From the NCBI RefSeq assembly GCF_947179165.1, contig NC_077242.1, forward strand, positions 50,725,097 to 50,789,096: a stretch of 64,000 nt of DNA, in the 5' to 3' direction. Below are positions 35,957 through 47,360 of the stretch, piece after piece; position 1 is the first letter of the stretch; every line of letters starts with the position of its first letter. Below the pieces are notes generated by a model that was not told the origin of the DNA, ran no database searches, and saw only the letters and a program-made list of their open reading frames with translations. Source of the DNA: Solanum dulcamara. Taxonomy: Eukaryota > Streptophyta > Magnoliopsida > Solanales > Solanaceae. A program made the translations under genes and the position numbers.

Positions 35957-37835
35957 TGACGTATTAACAGCCTGCATGAGTAAAGTAATGAGGAACCATA
36001 TGCAATTAGTTCATCGTCTAAGATTCGGTACAACAATCGTCATGGACTACCATTTGAGGATCAAAACTATCATCATCTCACGTATCCTCTAACTTCCATT
36101 AGGTGCCACATTGATGGAGTCTCAAGAGTCCTAGGTTTTTATTAAGGTAATACCAAATGGCTTATGCAATCAGATACACTTGTCATTATAGAGTTCTTAG
36201 GCATGGGAGCTCATACATTCAATTAGTATTCATCATATAGGGACTCGAGGGTAGCAGTTCAACTACTTCAAGAACTTTGATATTAAGAAATGAATAGGAG
36301 TTATAGTTCATGCTTCCCATGCATCCGGTTACTATTTCCTGTATAGAAGGCTTGAGGGTGATAGCTCAGATACCTTATGAGCCTTAGAATTTAGAAGTGA
36401 ACACGAGTCAATAGGCTCTACATATATTACCTTTTATCCTATAGAAGCCTTAAAATGGCAATAGCTCAACTATTATAGGAGTACTACTATTACGAAGTGG
36501 ATAAGAATTATGGACTATACTCGGAGCTTTACGAATGGAACTATCCCCAAGTTCCATATAAAAACCATTCATAACTTATATCTAAGACATTCCAAAATAA
36601 AAAAGAATAGATTTACCTACTTATGCCAAAAACATGTCAAGAGAAGGAATAAGCTTTACATACTTATTCCAAAAACATGCCAAAAGAAAGCTTGACATAC
36701 CTGTTATGGGTTAGTCTTTGTCCCGATCGCCTTGTCGTCCCGTAAACCTAGGTAACATGAAATCAATACAAACATCAACCTCTTTAGACATTTCAGCGTC
36801 TGACATTACTTAAGAGTATTCATAAACCCCATTCCCTCGCTCGCCTTCTCGACTAGTTCCTTAACTAGTTAAGGCGTTACCGAAATTCGGACAGCACCTC
36901 CCCTATAATGTGCCCTATTTGAATTCCAAATTACATACCTAATTACTACAGCCAACCAACAACAACAACCTTCATCTCATATACAAGTAAAACATGGCAA
37001 CATTACACAATATAAACTCCACCCGACTTGCTAAAAATTATAATACCAAAATAGGGTTTCTAGTCTTTATTTCGCAAAACCTTTAATTATACGAAACGAG
37101 GGGTCATCTGGCTGAAACCATAAGCACCCAAACACCTTTTAAAATACATTTAGATCCTGCAACAAATCACCAAATACCTGCAGCATCACCCCACACGCAC
37201 AACACCCCATTTCGACTACAATTTAACTACGACGACTTCACTTTCGATTGTTTCTATTGTCGAGCATTTACACGACCTTTTTTATAATTAAAGCAGTATA
37301 AAAGGTATATAATACCCTACATAAAACCCCCATAAAGTCCAAATTTAAAGGAGAAGTCTTACCTTACCCGAAATTAGCCAAAACTCGCCAAAACTTACCT
37401 CGGAACTTCTCTAGTCGCGCTGAAACTGTGTGGACTGTTTGCTGTCCATTTGGTGCTGCTCCAAACCCTAAATTTAAATTATTCACACCCTAATAACATT
37501 TCCAAATCCTTGACAAAATGTGGTATAAGAGAATCAAGCCATAGCTTATCATATGGCTTCCCAAACTTTCTGAAAATTAACTTCCGAACCTCCTTGACGC
37601 GGCTGAAATATTGTGGCTGGTTGTTACTCGTTTTTGCTTCCCCAAATAGATAAGTTACGTTATTAACCACCTCCTATTGATAGAAAAATACCTTCGCTAA
37701 TTAATTTGTGGAGCGAAATTGGGACTTACCTATTTGTTTCCTCCAAGCCATCACGTTTTTCTCTCTTATTCTAGGGTTTGCTTTTCTTTTTGTTTGCTGA
37801 AGTTTAAGTGCAGGAAATGAACTTAAGACATGATA

Positions 37836-38021
37836 TACATGTATATATGTGGTTCTAGGAGGTGACACATGTCATCCCCATAGGATGACACGTGTCCAGC
37901 CCCTATTGGGCCATGGATCCATGCCTTCACGTGTCCTTGTAGGCCCCATCTCCAAGTAGGTGGGTCACCTACTTGACCCTAAGTAGGTGGGTCACCTTCT
38001 TGCTTGAGGTTCTGCCACGTG
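37836..38021 (-). promoter_or_regulatory. D 3' LTR U3 region: TATA-like box, G-boxes, hairpins
   Basis: A TATA-like 'acatgtatatatgtgg' lies near 37838-37853. CACGTG G-boxes are at 37889-37894, 37928-37933 and 38016-38021, two of them in the wider ABRE-like form ACGTGTC. A perfect inverted repeat (AAGTAGGTG / CACCTACTT) spans 37954-37974, and a near copy with one arm changed lies at 37981-38001. The promoter role is inferred. Confidence 0.5.
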
Positions 38022-38380
38022 TCTCTCCTCCATTGGCTGCCACATGTCGTCTTTTCCCCTTCCTCGTGGGTTCGTAATCTCATCTTATTTTAAGAGCCTA
38101 TGTAATCCGTTCTACGTAAGCTTGGTATGTCCTCAAGTAGCTCAAGCATATAAGACTTCTAAGTTAGTAGCTTACGTAGGTAAATCAAGTCCTACGACCC
38201 ATTACTTGGCCTCCAATTTCTTCCAGATTCTTATGACTCTATTTTCAACATTCTCTACTATGGGGTATCATATTTGTCTTTCCTTAAAGTCGTTTGATAG
38301 TGTCGTAGCTTATCCATCTCATATGATAATGTCTATAGAACTTAAGAGACATTCCGAACTCGAGAGTGTGGGGTGTAACA

Positions 38381-38395
38381 TCCTTCCCCCCTTTA
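38381..38395 (-). promoter_or_regulatory. Polypurine tract of element D
   Basis: The minus strand reads TAAAGGGGGGAAGGA immediately before the LTR start TGTTACACC. The same tract is at 63334-63350 in E. Confidence 0.8.
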
Positions 38396-38523
38396 GAACA
38401 TTCATCCCCAAATGTTGAATAAAACTTCCCTTAAGACTTTATACAAACTGTAGGGAGATTCCCTTATATTGCAATAACATACATTTTAATCCAAGTAATT
38501 AATATATGAGTTCCAGGAGTTGT

Positions 38524-38845
38524 TTACCCGTAGACATTTGGAAATAGGTACGGATACCTGTATTTCATGTACTCTTCAGTTTCCCAAGTTATTTCTTCAT
38601 GATTCTTATTCCACCATGGCACCTTGACAAAAGCTACGTCCTTAGTTCGCACCTCTTTTAATCTGCCAATCCAGGATGGCAATAAGTTGCCCCTCATAGG
38701 ATAACTCCCTATTACATAGACCTCTTCCCCGGGAAATATTCAGGGAGGGTCGTTTATATACTTGCGGAGTATTAATCTGTGAAAACTGAATGTATTGTTT
38801 CAAATCGGAAAGTAGGTCCCACTCATAGGTAGCTTTATCCATCAT
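38524..38845 (-). pseudogene. Chromodomain-like relic in D
   Basis: The minus strand reads ATYEWDLLSDL, then RELSYEGQLIAILDWQIKR, a frame change, then RTKDVAFVKVPWWNKNHEE, ITWETEEYMKYRYPYLF and a stop at 38524. This lines up with the C-terminal chromodomain of the other elements (YEEV.VEILDRQVRRL.NK..SVKVLWRNQ.VEGATWEAE, YPHLF). It sits in the usual place, between integrase and polypurine tract. It shows that D descends from a coding chromovirus. The rest of integrase is not recognisable upstream. Confidence 0.65.
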
Positions 38846-39504
38846 AACCCATATAAACTTATACTTCCGTAGAGTGTGAGGTCAGCTTGGACTATAACCT
38901 ACCTTAATTGCCTTCCATTTCCGAGTCGGGATTCCCATCCCCCATAACAAGCTATCAAGCCTCTAATGCTCCACTTTGTTTAAGCTATTATACAATTCCT
39001 CTTAATTCAACTTGTAACACCTTAGGTATGCTATTTTGCTCTTTTACTCCAATCTTCTTTCCAGTTTTACTACCAAACATTATGTTGTAATTCTTACACA
39101 AACGTGTGTAGGTACTTAGAGAAATTCAGAAAATGCCTTAGCATCGCTATACTAGCGGCTTACCTCCTTCAGTCGAGGTCAGGGCTTCACTATGGCTTCT
39201 GCCCTTAATATCAATTATATCTTACTAGTTCTATCTTAAACTATCTTACACTTTTCCTTAATCGATTCTAAATGTGGCCATCACACTGCTATTACCGACT
39301 TCTTTTTATCGAGTAATCCCTTGACCGTACTCTTAATATGACAATGTTCGTAGGCTGCACAACTATTCTTGTGCTATTTGCATGAAGTGCGTTCCATTTT
39401 AGTCATAATCTTTTTTACTCTTGGCTTACTCTATTCCATATGTGCCATTGCACTAATACGCACTTACAATCTCTTTTTGTCATACTGGTTTCGTTCCCTT
39501 TTTC
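38846..39504. other. D internal region without recognisable gene
   Basis: About 660 bp between the chromodomain relic and the 5S-like block. I see no protein motif on either strand. Its counterpart is absent or unrecognisable in E. Confidence 0.5.
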
Positions 39505-39611
39505 ACTTCCCAGGGGGTCACCCATCCCAGTGCTACTCTCACCCAAGCACGCTTAACTTTGGAGTTTTGACGGAATCCGGTGCAGTAGTGCGGGTATAAT
39601 TGCGTCCATCC
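39505..39611 (-). pseudogene. 5S rRNA-derived segment (lacks the last ~13 nt)
   Basis: The minus strand reads as a plant 5S rRNA from its first bases to GGGAAGT, with the order GCACCGGAT, AACTCC, AAGTTAAGCGTGCTTGGG, GAGAGTAG, GGATGGGTGACCCCCTGGG all in place. About 107 of 120 nt are present. Most differences are C to T or G to A changes, as expected for decayed methylated DNA. The internal control region for RNA polymerase III (A box with AAGTTAAGCG, intermediate element, C box GATGGGTGACC) is largely kept. The normal 3' end and a T-run terminator are missing. It lies inside the non-coding interior of D on the same strand as D. A solo LTR of a Cassandra-type TRIM, which carries 5S in its LTR, is an alternative origin; I did not find clear TRIM borders. 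Confidence 0.85.
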
Positions 39612-40141
39612 CTTATGGCTCGTTTGAAGTTTAAGCATTCCCATTTATATACGATAGCGTCGGTTGATTTTCTATTACGCTTATACTTCTCTTGTCCACT
39701 TCCCCCCTTTTAGGGTATACCCATGTCATCCTCCGTTTATTTTCAGCTATTCACACGCTAATGATTCTACTCCAATATTTTTAACATACTGCACCATGTC
39801 CACATCTTCTGTTAGATCGTCCATACGTTTGATTGCTCTTATAAGAACCCATAGCACAACCATAGGGTGCTTTGGTATTCGCAATATATCATATAAAATC
39901 TCATCTAACGGTTGGTACTTTGAGTAACATCTGTAATGTAGTAGTGCATTCAAAGCCATATTCCATTCATCCTAATCAATAATTGGCTCGTGCCCATGAT
40001 TGATTCAAACTCTCCACTCGAGAGTACTTATACTTTGATGATCCGTGTTTCGAGCTTCATCATAACACTAGCCTAATTTCGGTGGATACCACTTATTCTT
40101 CTAATAACCTCATAATGCAGCAGTTGTTTTGCAAATCTTTC
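39612..40141. other. D internal region without recognisable gene
   Basis: Roughly 530 bp with only short, compositionally ordinary open frames. Nothing matches gag or pol by eye. Confidence 0.45.
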
Positions 40142-40450
40142 AACTATAACTTGTCATAGTTTATCCCTATGTATCAATTCAGGCGATGCCTTACTATATT
40201 GTTTTATCCCGATCGATCAGTCTTCTCTAAGTCGTTTTCTTTGGCTTATAGGTCCTTCCCGACTTCATTCTACTATACCCATATCGACCTTCTAGTTTTT
40301 ATTATCATTAATTCAGCAATTAACTCATTTCTCGAGGTCAGCCATACTCGTTTAGTCAAATCTCATCATTGTTGTGAGCACAACCTTTCAAGACATACTA
40401 CAACCCTGCATCTCTTTCTCTTTTTTATTTCTAGAAAAATTTGGACAAAG
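40142..40450 (-). other. Conserved non-coding block shared by D and E
   Basis: This block aligns by eye with 63703-64000 (for example 'cagcaattaactcatt', 'ctcgaggt', 'agccatac', 'cctttcaaga'). It lies on the primer-binding-site side of the interior, so it may be a leader carrying a packaging or dimerisation signal. That role is a guess. No reading frame is conserved between the two copies. Confidence 0.55.
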
Positions 40451-40961
40451 TTTCCTCTGTATTTCTTAGTATCTCCATACCTGCACGCAGAAAATACCAA
40501 AAATGCCTCACAGGGCATACATATATAGTTATATTATCTCATATTGCAGCCACACAGGGCGCCCACAATTAGCAGTATGAAAATGGACATACCTCATATG
40601 TTCACTCGAACTGCACCTATTGCACTTTCCTATATACTTTTCCTTTCATTTTTTAGCTTTATATATCAATCGTATTGCAACGCCTTACCTGACATAGGTT
40701 CTTCATGCCTTTTCTTACCTGCATGCTTTGTAACTTTCAATATCGCCAGTTACTTTCTTCTATCAATATTGTCTTTCTGCTAAAATCACAAGTTAGTATG
40801 AGGAATTTCATTTCCTACGACTCAGCTTTATCGCACAATTCTAGATATGAAAGAAAGTAACATCTTAAATATCCTGTATCCTCCTGTTTATAGATGTGGT
40901 GCACAACACACCGACAAACAAGACTCTACTAGACACGGTCTGTATACATTCCAAGGACGAA
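40451..40961 (-). other. D leader, no gene seen
   Basis: About 510 bp between the conserved block and the primer-binding site. The usual gag start (MAPRR) is not present. Confidence 0.45.
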
Positions 40962-40963
40962 CT

Positions 40964-40975
40964 GCTCTGATACCA
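40964..40975 (-). promoter_or_regulatory. Primer-binding site of D
   Basis: Exact 12 nt TGGTATCAGAGC on the minus strand, complement of the plant initiator-Met tRNA 3' end, four bases from the LTR border at 40980. This is the only undamaged primer site of the window. Confidence 0.85.
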
Positions 40976-40979
40976 CTTC

Positions 40980-43900
40980 TGTCATGACCCAACCCCGTAG
41001 GCTGCGACTGGGGTCCAACTTGGACCCCATATGCGTATCTATCAGCTACACCTAAGTTGAACCATGTGTGATGTGACACTATACCCAAAAGCCTCAATAG
41101 TTGAAAACTTTTTCATGTACAGGTAGCCTCTTTCATTCGCATCATATCAGTAAAGGGCACGCAAGCCGACGAGGCTGTCATAACATAAAAATATTTACAA
41201 CCTGCCATATAGGCACAGTCGAGACAAACTTATAAACAACACACATATACATATGTCTACAGACCTCTAAGAATAGTAACAGCAACATATGGCAGGATAG
41301 GGCCCCCGCCGTACCCCTGGACAATTAAATACATACATATTACATGACTAGTATCAAAAGTTAGGCTCCAGAACAGTGGAGCACTCCCAGTATCGCTGAG
41401 TGGAAACCCTAAGCTAGCGGATTTCCAAACTGAACATCTGTACTTGCGGGTATGAAACGCAACCTCCCGAAGAATGAGGGGTCAGTATGATATATGTACT
41501 GAGTATATAAAGCATAACAATACATAACTGAGCTGACAACTGAAGTAGGGATGCAGGAAACAAATATAACAGTTAACGAATTTCTCTACCTGCATCTTAT
41601 GACATGAGAGCATGTATACCTTCCTTACATACCATACCTGGCCCGCTATGGGACTTGGTTCTACAAGTTTGTCACTATATTTCCATATGCATGCCTACAG
41701 ACTGTATTCGGCCCTTTAGTGAGGGACTCAATAAAGATGTCATTTCATCATTTATCATGCCCGGCCCTTCATGGGGCGTGGTGAATGATCATTGCATCAT
41801 ATATCATGCCCGTCCCTTCGTGGAATGCAGTGAATTTATCATGCCCGACCCTTCATGGGATGCGGTGAATTTATCATGCTCGGCCCTTCATGGGACGCAG
41901 TGAATTTATCATGCCCAACCCTTCATGGGACGCGGTAAATTTATCATGTCCGTCTCTTCATGGGACGTGGTAAATAATTATTTCATCATATATCATGCCC
42001 GGCCCTTCATGGGACGCAGTGAATTTATCATGCCTGGCCCTTCATGGGACTCAGTGAATTTATCATGCCCGGCCCTTCATGGGACGCAGTGAGTTTATCC
42101 TGCCCGGCCCTTCATGGGGCGCGGTGAATGATGTATTAACAGCCTGCACGAGTAAAGTAACGAGGAACCATATGCAATTAGTTCATCATCGGAGATTCGG
42201 TATAACAATCGTCATGGACTATCGTTTGAGGATCAAAACTAACATCATCTCACGTATCCTCTAACTTCTATCAGGGGCCACAATGATGGAGTCTCAAGAG
42301 TCCTAGGCTTTTATTAAGGTAATACCAAATGGCTTATGCAATCAGAGACACTTGTCATTATAGAGTTCTTAGGCATGGGAGCTCATACATTCAATTAGTA
42401 TTTATCATGTAGGGACTCGAGGGTAGCAGTTCAACTACTTCAAGAACTTCGATATTAAGAAATGAATAGGAGTTATAGTTCATGCTTCCCATGCATTCGG
42501 TTACTATTTCCTGTATAGAAGGCTTGAGGGTGATAGCTCAGCTACCTTAAGAGCCTTAGCATTTATAAGTGAACACGAGTCAATAGGCTCTACATATATT
42601 ACCTTTTACCCTATAGAAGCCTTAAAAAGGCAATAGCTCAACTATTACAGGAGTTCTACCATTACGAAGTGGATAAGAATTATGGACTGTACTCGGAGCT
42701 TTACAAATGGAACTATCCCCAAGTTCCATATACAAACCATTCATAACTTATATCTAAGACATTTCAAAATAAAGAAGAATAGATTTACCTAATTATGACA
42801 AAAACATGCCAAGAGAAGGAATAAGCTTTACACACTTATTCCAAAAACATGCCAAAAGAAAGCTTGACATACCTGTTATGGGTTAGTCTTTGTCCCGGTC
42901 GCCTTGTCGTCCCGTTAACCTAGGTAACATAAAATCAATATGAACATCAACCTCTTTAGACCTTTCAGCGTCTTACATTACTTAAGAGTATTCATAAACC
43001 CTATTCCCTTGCTCACCTTCTTGACTAGTTCCTTAACTAGTTAAGGCATTAACAAAAATCGGACAGCCCCTCCCCTATAATGTGCCCTATCTGAATTTCG
43101 AATGACATACCTAATTACTACATCCAACCAACAAAAACAACTTTCAGCTCATATACAAGTAAAACATGGCAACATTACACAATATAAACTCCACCCGACT
43201 TGCTGAAAATTGTAATACAAAAATAGGGTTTCTAGTCTTTATTTTACAAAACCTTTAATTATACGAAATGAGGGGTCATGTGGATGAAACCATCAGCACA
43301 AAAACCTCTTATAAAATACATTAAGGCCCTGAAAAAAATCACCAAACACCTGCAGCATCACCCCACACTCACAACACCCCATTTCGACTACAATTTAACT
43401 ACGACGACTTCACTTTCGATTGTTTCTATTATCGAGCATTTCCATGAACTTTTTTATACTTCAAGCAGTATACAAGGTATATAATACCCTACATAACAAC
43501 CCCATAAATTCAAAATTTAAAGGAGAAGTCTTTACCCAAAATTAGCCAAAACTCGCCAAAACTTGCCTCGGAACTTCTCTAGTCGCGCTGAAACTATGTG
43601 GACTGTTTGCTGTCCGTTTGGTGCTGCTCCAAACCCTAACTTCACATTATTCACACCCTAATAACATGTAAAAATACTTGAAAAAACGTGGTATAAGATA
43701 ATCAAGCCATAGATTATCATATGGCTTCCCAAACTTGCTAAAAATTAACTTCCAAACCTCCTTGACGCGGCTGAAATGTTGTGGCTGGTTGTTACTCGTT
43801 TTTGCTGCCCCAAATAGATAATTTATGTTATTAACCACCTCATATTGATAGAATAATACCTTATCTAATTAATTTATGGAGCGAAATCGGGACTTACCTA

Positions 43901-44563
43901 TTGTTTACCTCCAAGCCGTCATGTTTTTTCTCTCTTATTTTAGGGTTTGCTTTTCTTTTTGTTTGCTGAAGTTTAAGTGCATGAACTGAACTTAAGACAT
44001 GATATACATGTATATATGTGGTACTAGGAGGTGAAACGTGTCATCCCCATATGGTGACACATGTCCAGCCCCTATTGGGCCACGGATCCATGCCTTACCC
44101 CTAGGCTGCCACTTGTCCTTGTGGGGCCCACCACCAAGTAGGTGGGTAACCTACTTGAACCTAAGTAGGTGGTTCACCTGCTTGCTTGAGGTGATGTCAC
44201 GTGTCGCTCCTCCATTGGCTGCCACGTGTCGTCTTTTCCCCTTCCTCGTGGGTTCGTAATCTTGTCTTATTTTAAGAGCCTATGTAATCCGTGCTACGTA
44301 AGCTTGGTATGTACTCAAGTAGCTCAAGTATGTAAGACTTCTAAGTTAGTAGCTTATGTAGGTAAATCGAGTCCAACGACCCATTACTTGGCCTCTAATT
44401 CCTTCCAAATTCTTATGACTCTATTTTCAACCTTCTCTACTATGGGGTATCACATTTGTCTTTCCTTAAAGTCATTTGATAGTGTCGTATCTTATCCGGA
44501 TCCCATGATAATGTCTATATAACTTAAGAGACATTCTGAGCTCGAGAGTGTGGGGGTGTAATA
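40980..44563 (-). repeat. 5' LTR of element D
   Basis: It starts tgtcatgacccaaccccgtag and ends gtgggggtgtaata (normally tgtaaca). It is 3,584 bp long and aligned throughout with 34805-38380. It contains the 35 bp array at 41753-42128, hairpin arms at 44136-44156 with the loop enlarged by one change, and G-boxes at 44198-44203 and 44223-44228. No protein gene is visible. Confidence 0.85.
41753..42128. repeat. 35 bp tandem array in D 5' LTR
   Basis: Ten units with the same order and the same two longer spacers as in the 3' LTR array. The array was therefore already expanded when D inserted. Units differ at a few positions (gcggt, gcagt, gtggt). Confidence 0.8.
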
Positions 44564-44568
44564 GGTTC

Positions 44569-46386
44569 ATACCTACGACTTGTAGAAGGTTCGATGGTTT
44601 GTAGAACCTGTTCGTAGGGTTAACTTGCAAATTCTAGTAGCTCAACTTTTAGAGCACTGAACTTACGATCCTAACACTACAACCCGCCATAATTCCAATG
44701 ATTTGTAGGTCCTTTCTCGTAGCTTCCTCCGGCCAAAATTAATGAAGGGCATTTTGGTCTTTTCTCACTATTTTATCAATGTACCTGTAAGTTTTCCGGG
44801 TATTATGCAAAGACTATAATTTCCTATATCCTCCAAATTCCTATCATGCACTCTTATTTTCTCAAATCACTCTATGGCATCAAGAACTTCTCTCCCAAAA
44901 GGCTCTTTTATTCTATCAATCTACGGTTCTAAGGTTTAAGATTCTTCTTCAATATTCTAGTTTGATCTTCAACAAGGAATGTAGGAATTCATCCATGCAA
45001 CCTTTCCATCCATGGAGTCTGAAGAATTTCTCTCTTCTTTTATCAATTTCAATTCTCAAAATTCTAGGGTGTTGATCAAATTACATAAGGATCAACACAA
45101 TTATTATTTATTTCAATTCCAATAGTCTATTCATGCATGATTTGCATTAAATTACATATTTTCAATAAGCTTTTCAATGACCCATGCATTATGCTATGAA
45201 TTTCATATTTCAAGCTATGAATTTATGATCAAGGATTTATGTATGATTTATGAAATTTATGTATGATGATTCAAGTATGTTTTCATGTACAAAACCATGA
45301 GTTGTGAAATATTTTCTCACAATATACAAGTTATGATGATTTGGATACATAGAAAGATGAGTATCCACAAGTTCAAGATTTGATCATGGTTTTCAACAAG
45401 CTATTCGTATGTTATGTTTTTATGGAATTGGATGGGTTTATGTAATTTTCCTAATGGATACGTCTCATTTAGTCTTTTGGGATTAACTTAGCACCGAGCA
45501 AACTTTATGGTGGGGATTCATGAGGGAACCCTAGTAGCAACCATTAGTTCCTAAACTATGTTCCACCATAGGTTTTTAGTTTATGGCTTAGTTAGTAGAT
45601 CTACATATGGCTCATAGTATGATATCTTTATGATACAAGATCTATCTTCGGAAGTAACCTCTCTCTTCTCGGTGAGGGAATTACATTAAATTCTATGTAA
45701 TAGCTCACATGGTCTTCATGTCGGTTAAACTTAATATCGCAGATATGTATATATTATGCTAAATAAGCTTTTATGATAATGTTTTATGATGCATTGACCA
45801 CATATTTATGATCTTCAAATGCTTTCAAGTTTTATTCATATTTTCAAGCTATCGATCATGAATCATATGCTCGTATTGAATATGTCCTATTATCATTGTT
45901 CATGCATGCTTTTCACATACTTAGTGCATTCTATGTTCTAATACATACTTTTGCCTACATCTTATCATAATATAGGGTTAGTCGATCTTCACTTTTACTA
46001 CACTCATGGTTAGAGTTTGATACTACTATCTCATTGTTGGTGAGCCCTCAAGATTCATGGACAAAATATTCATTTTTATTGCTCTTTATGACGTTAATTT
46101 ATATATTTTGGGTGAGGTAAGAGCATTTATTAGGCCCACATCTATACTAGTAGAGGCATGTTAGATGTTATTGAGTCTATCTGTTTGTCTTTTCTTTGTA
46201 GTCCGAATTTGGGTTCTTTTTATTTTAACGTATCTACGTTTATACTTGTTTCTTCTTTTAAAATGATTCTTATTATGTATTAATTTTGTTATGTATTCTC
46301 ATGAATGATATGCTAAGAGGCTTGGTTGGAGTCCTTTGGTATTTTAATTGTTGTGTCGCACATAGGACCTAGCTTGGATAGTGACA
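44569..46386 (+). repeat. 5' LTR of K, start missing
   Basis: It ends 'ctagcttggatagtgaca' followed by the primer-site region. Its body shares 'taacttagcaccgagc', 'catacttagtgcatt' and 'ttggttggagtcc' with 30957-32215. The first roughly 100 bp (compare 52048-52138) are not found; D sits at the border. No gene is visible. Confidence 0.75.
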
Positions 46387-46604
46387 AACTTGATATAAGA
46401 GCACAAGGTTTAAGGTGTACTTGCTAGTCTAACATGCCACTCAAGTAGAGTATTATTCATCAGTATGAGTCATGCCATATCTATGAATAGAAGGCTATGA
46501 GGCATCTTGAAAACTTCACTTTTTTCATCTTTCTTATGTTGTGCGGTAGAGTTGAAATCTAAGTATTTTTTCCTCTAACGCTTTCTCTTTGCTATTACAG
46601 AATC
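46387..46604 (+). other. K leader with degenerate primer-binding site
   Basis: At 46391-46402 the plus strand reads TGATATAAGAGC, two mismatches from TGGTATCAGAGC, four bases after the LTR. The rest is leader up to the gag start. Confidence 0.65.
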
Positions 46605-47360
46605 ATGCTTCCAAGAAGAATTCCCATAAGAAGGAATGTCAATGAGGAGCAACAAGCTCCCCAAGCTCCAAATGATCCCTTGAATGAGCAAGTCTCTCAT
46701 GCAGAGTTCTGAGCCAGATTTAAAGTTCTTCCTCAAGCCATGGTGGCTCAAACTAATTGAGAGGTGGTATCTCCCATGAACCCTAATATGATTACGGCAG
46801 CTAGCTGCGTTTATGATTTCACCCGCATGAACTCTCTCAAATTTTGTAGCTCTAATGTGGACAAGGATCTAAATGAATTCTTTTAGGGCATATCCATGAT
46901 TGTGGACATTATGGGTATTAGTCCGGTGGAGAAGACAGACCTAGCAGTGTATCAACTCAAGGAAGTTTGACAAGTTTTGTATAACCAATGGAAAGATAAA
47001 AGAGGTAGAGATGATGGGCCTATTGATTGGGAGGAATTTAAGAGTGCTTTTGTTGACCGTTTATTTCCTTTGAAGTTGAGGGAATTCAAGATACAAGAGT
47101 TCATCAACTTGCGAAAAGGTAATAAGAGTGTGAGTGAGTATGTCCTCAAGTTCACTAAGTCATCAAAGTATGCTCCTTTTATGGTTGCCGATCAAAGTCT
47201 AGAATGAGTAAGTTTATCTCGGGTGTGTCAGACTTAGTAGTTAAAGAGTGTAGAACCACTATGCTTATCAATTAGATGGATATCTCTAGGCTTAGGACAC
47301 ATTTTGATCAAATTGAAGAGGAGAAGTTGAAGGAGAGGTCTAGAATGGAGTCTAAGAGGG
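46605..47360 (+). pseudogene. K gag, C-terminal part lost in fusion to RT
   Basis: The start at 46605 gives MLPRRIPIRRNVNEEQQAPQ. The first stop comes after NEQVSHAEF. The capsid core is clear (YNQWKDKRGRDDGPIDWEEF, LREFKIQEFINLRKGNKSVS, EYVLKFTKSSKYAPFMVAD). The frame shifts, and then MDISRLRTHFDQIEEEKLKERSRMESKR runs straight into RT. Zinc knuckle, protease and most of RT are gone. Confidence 0.8.

Larger units (their letters stand above)
34805..38380 (-). repeat. 3' LTR of element D
   Basis: It starts tttcatgacccaacc (normally tgtcatgaccc) and ends gagtgtggggtgtaaca. It aligns over its full length with 40980-44563. It contains the 35 bp tandem array at about 35581-35956 and the promoter-like U3 part at 37836-38021. 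No protein gene is visible in its 3.6 kb. Confidence 0.85.
34805..44563 (-). mobile_element. Element D: complete long-LTR non-autonomous gypsy-type element
   Basis: Two LTRs of 3,576 and 3,584 bp flank 2,599 bp. On the minus strand the primer-binding site is an exact TGGTATCAGAGC match four bases from the 5' LTR, and the polypurine tract TAAAGGGGGGAAGGA touches the 3' LTR. Exact ggttc duplications flank the whole 9.76 kb. The internal part holds no gag, protease, RT or RNase H that I can see, only an integrase C-terminal/chromodomain-like relic and a 5S rRNA-derived block. This matches the definition of a large retrotransposon derivative (LARD), which needs proteins from elsewhere to move. 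LTR differences by eye suggest it is not recent. Confidence 0.85.

Noticed and set aside
38044..38418. 124-codon plus-strand open frame, with similar ones at 14124, 44226 and 63088
   Set aside because: It recurs because the long LTR itself recurs; the frame differs in length and is disrupted among copies, and it runs across the LTR end into the purine tract. No known domain.
40169..40528. 119-codon plus-strand open frame in D interior
   Set aside because: The matching region of E is not open in the same way, and no motif is seen; it is on the strand opposite to the element.
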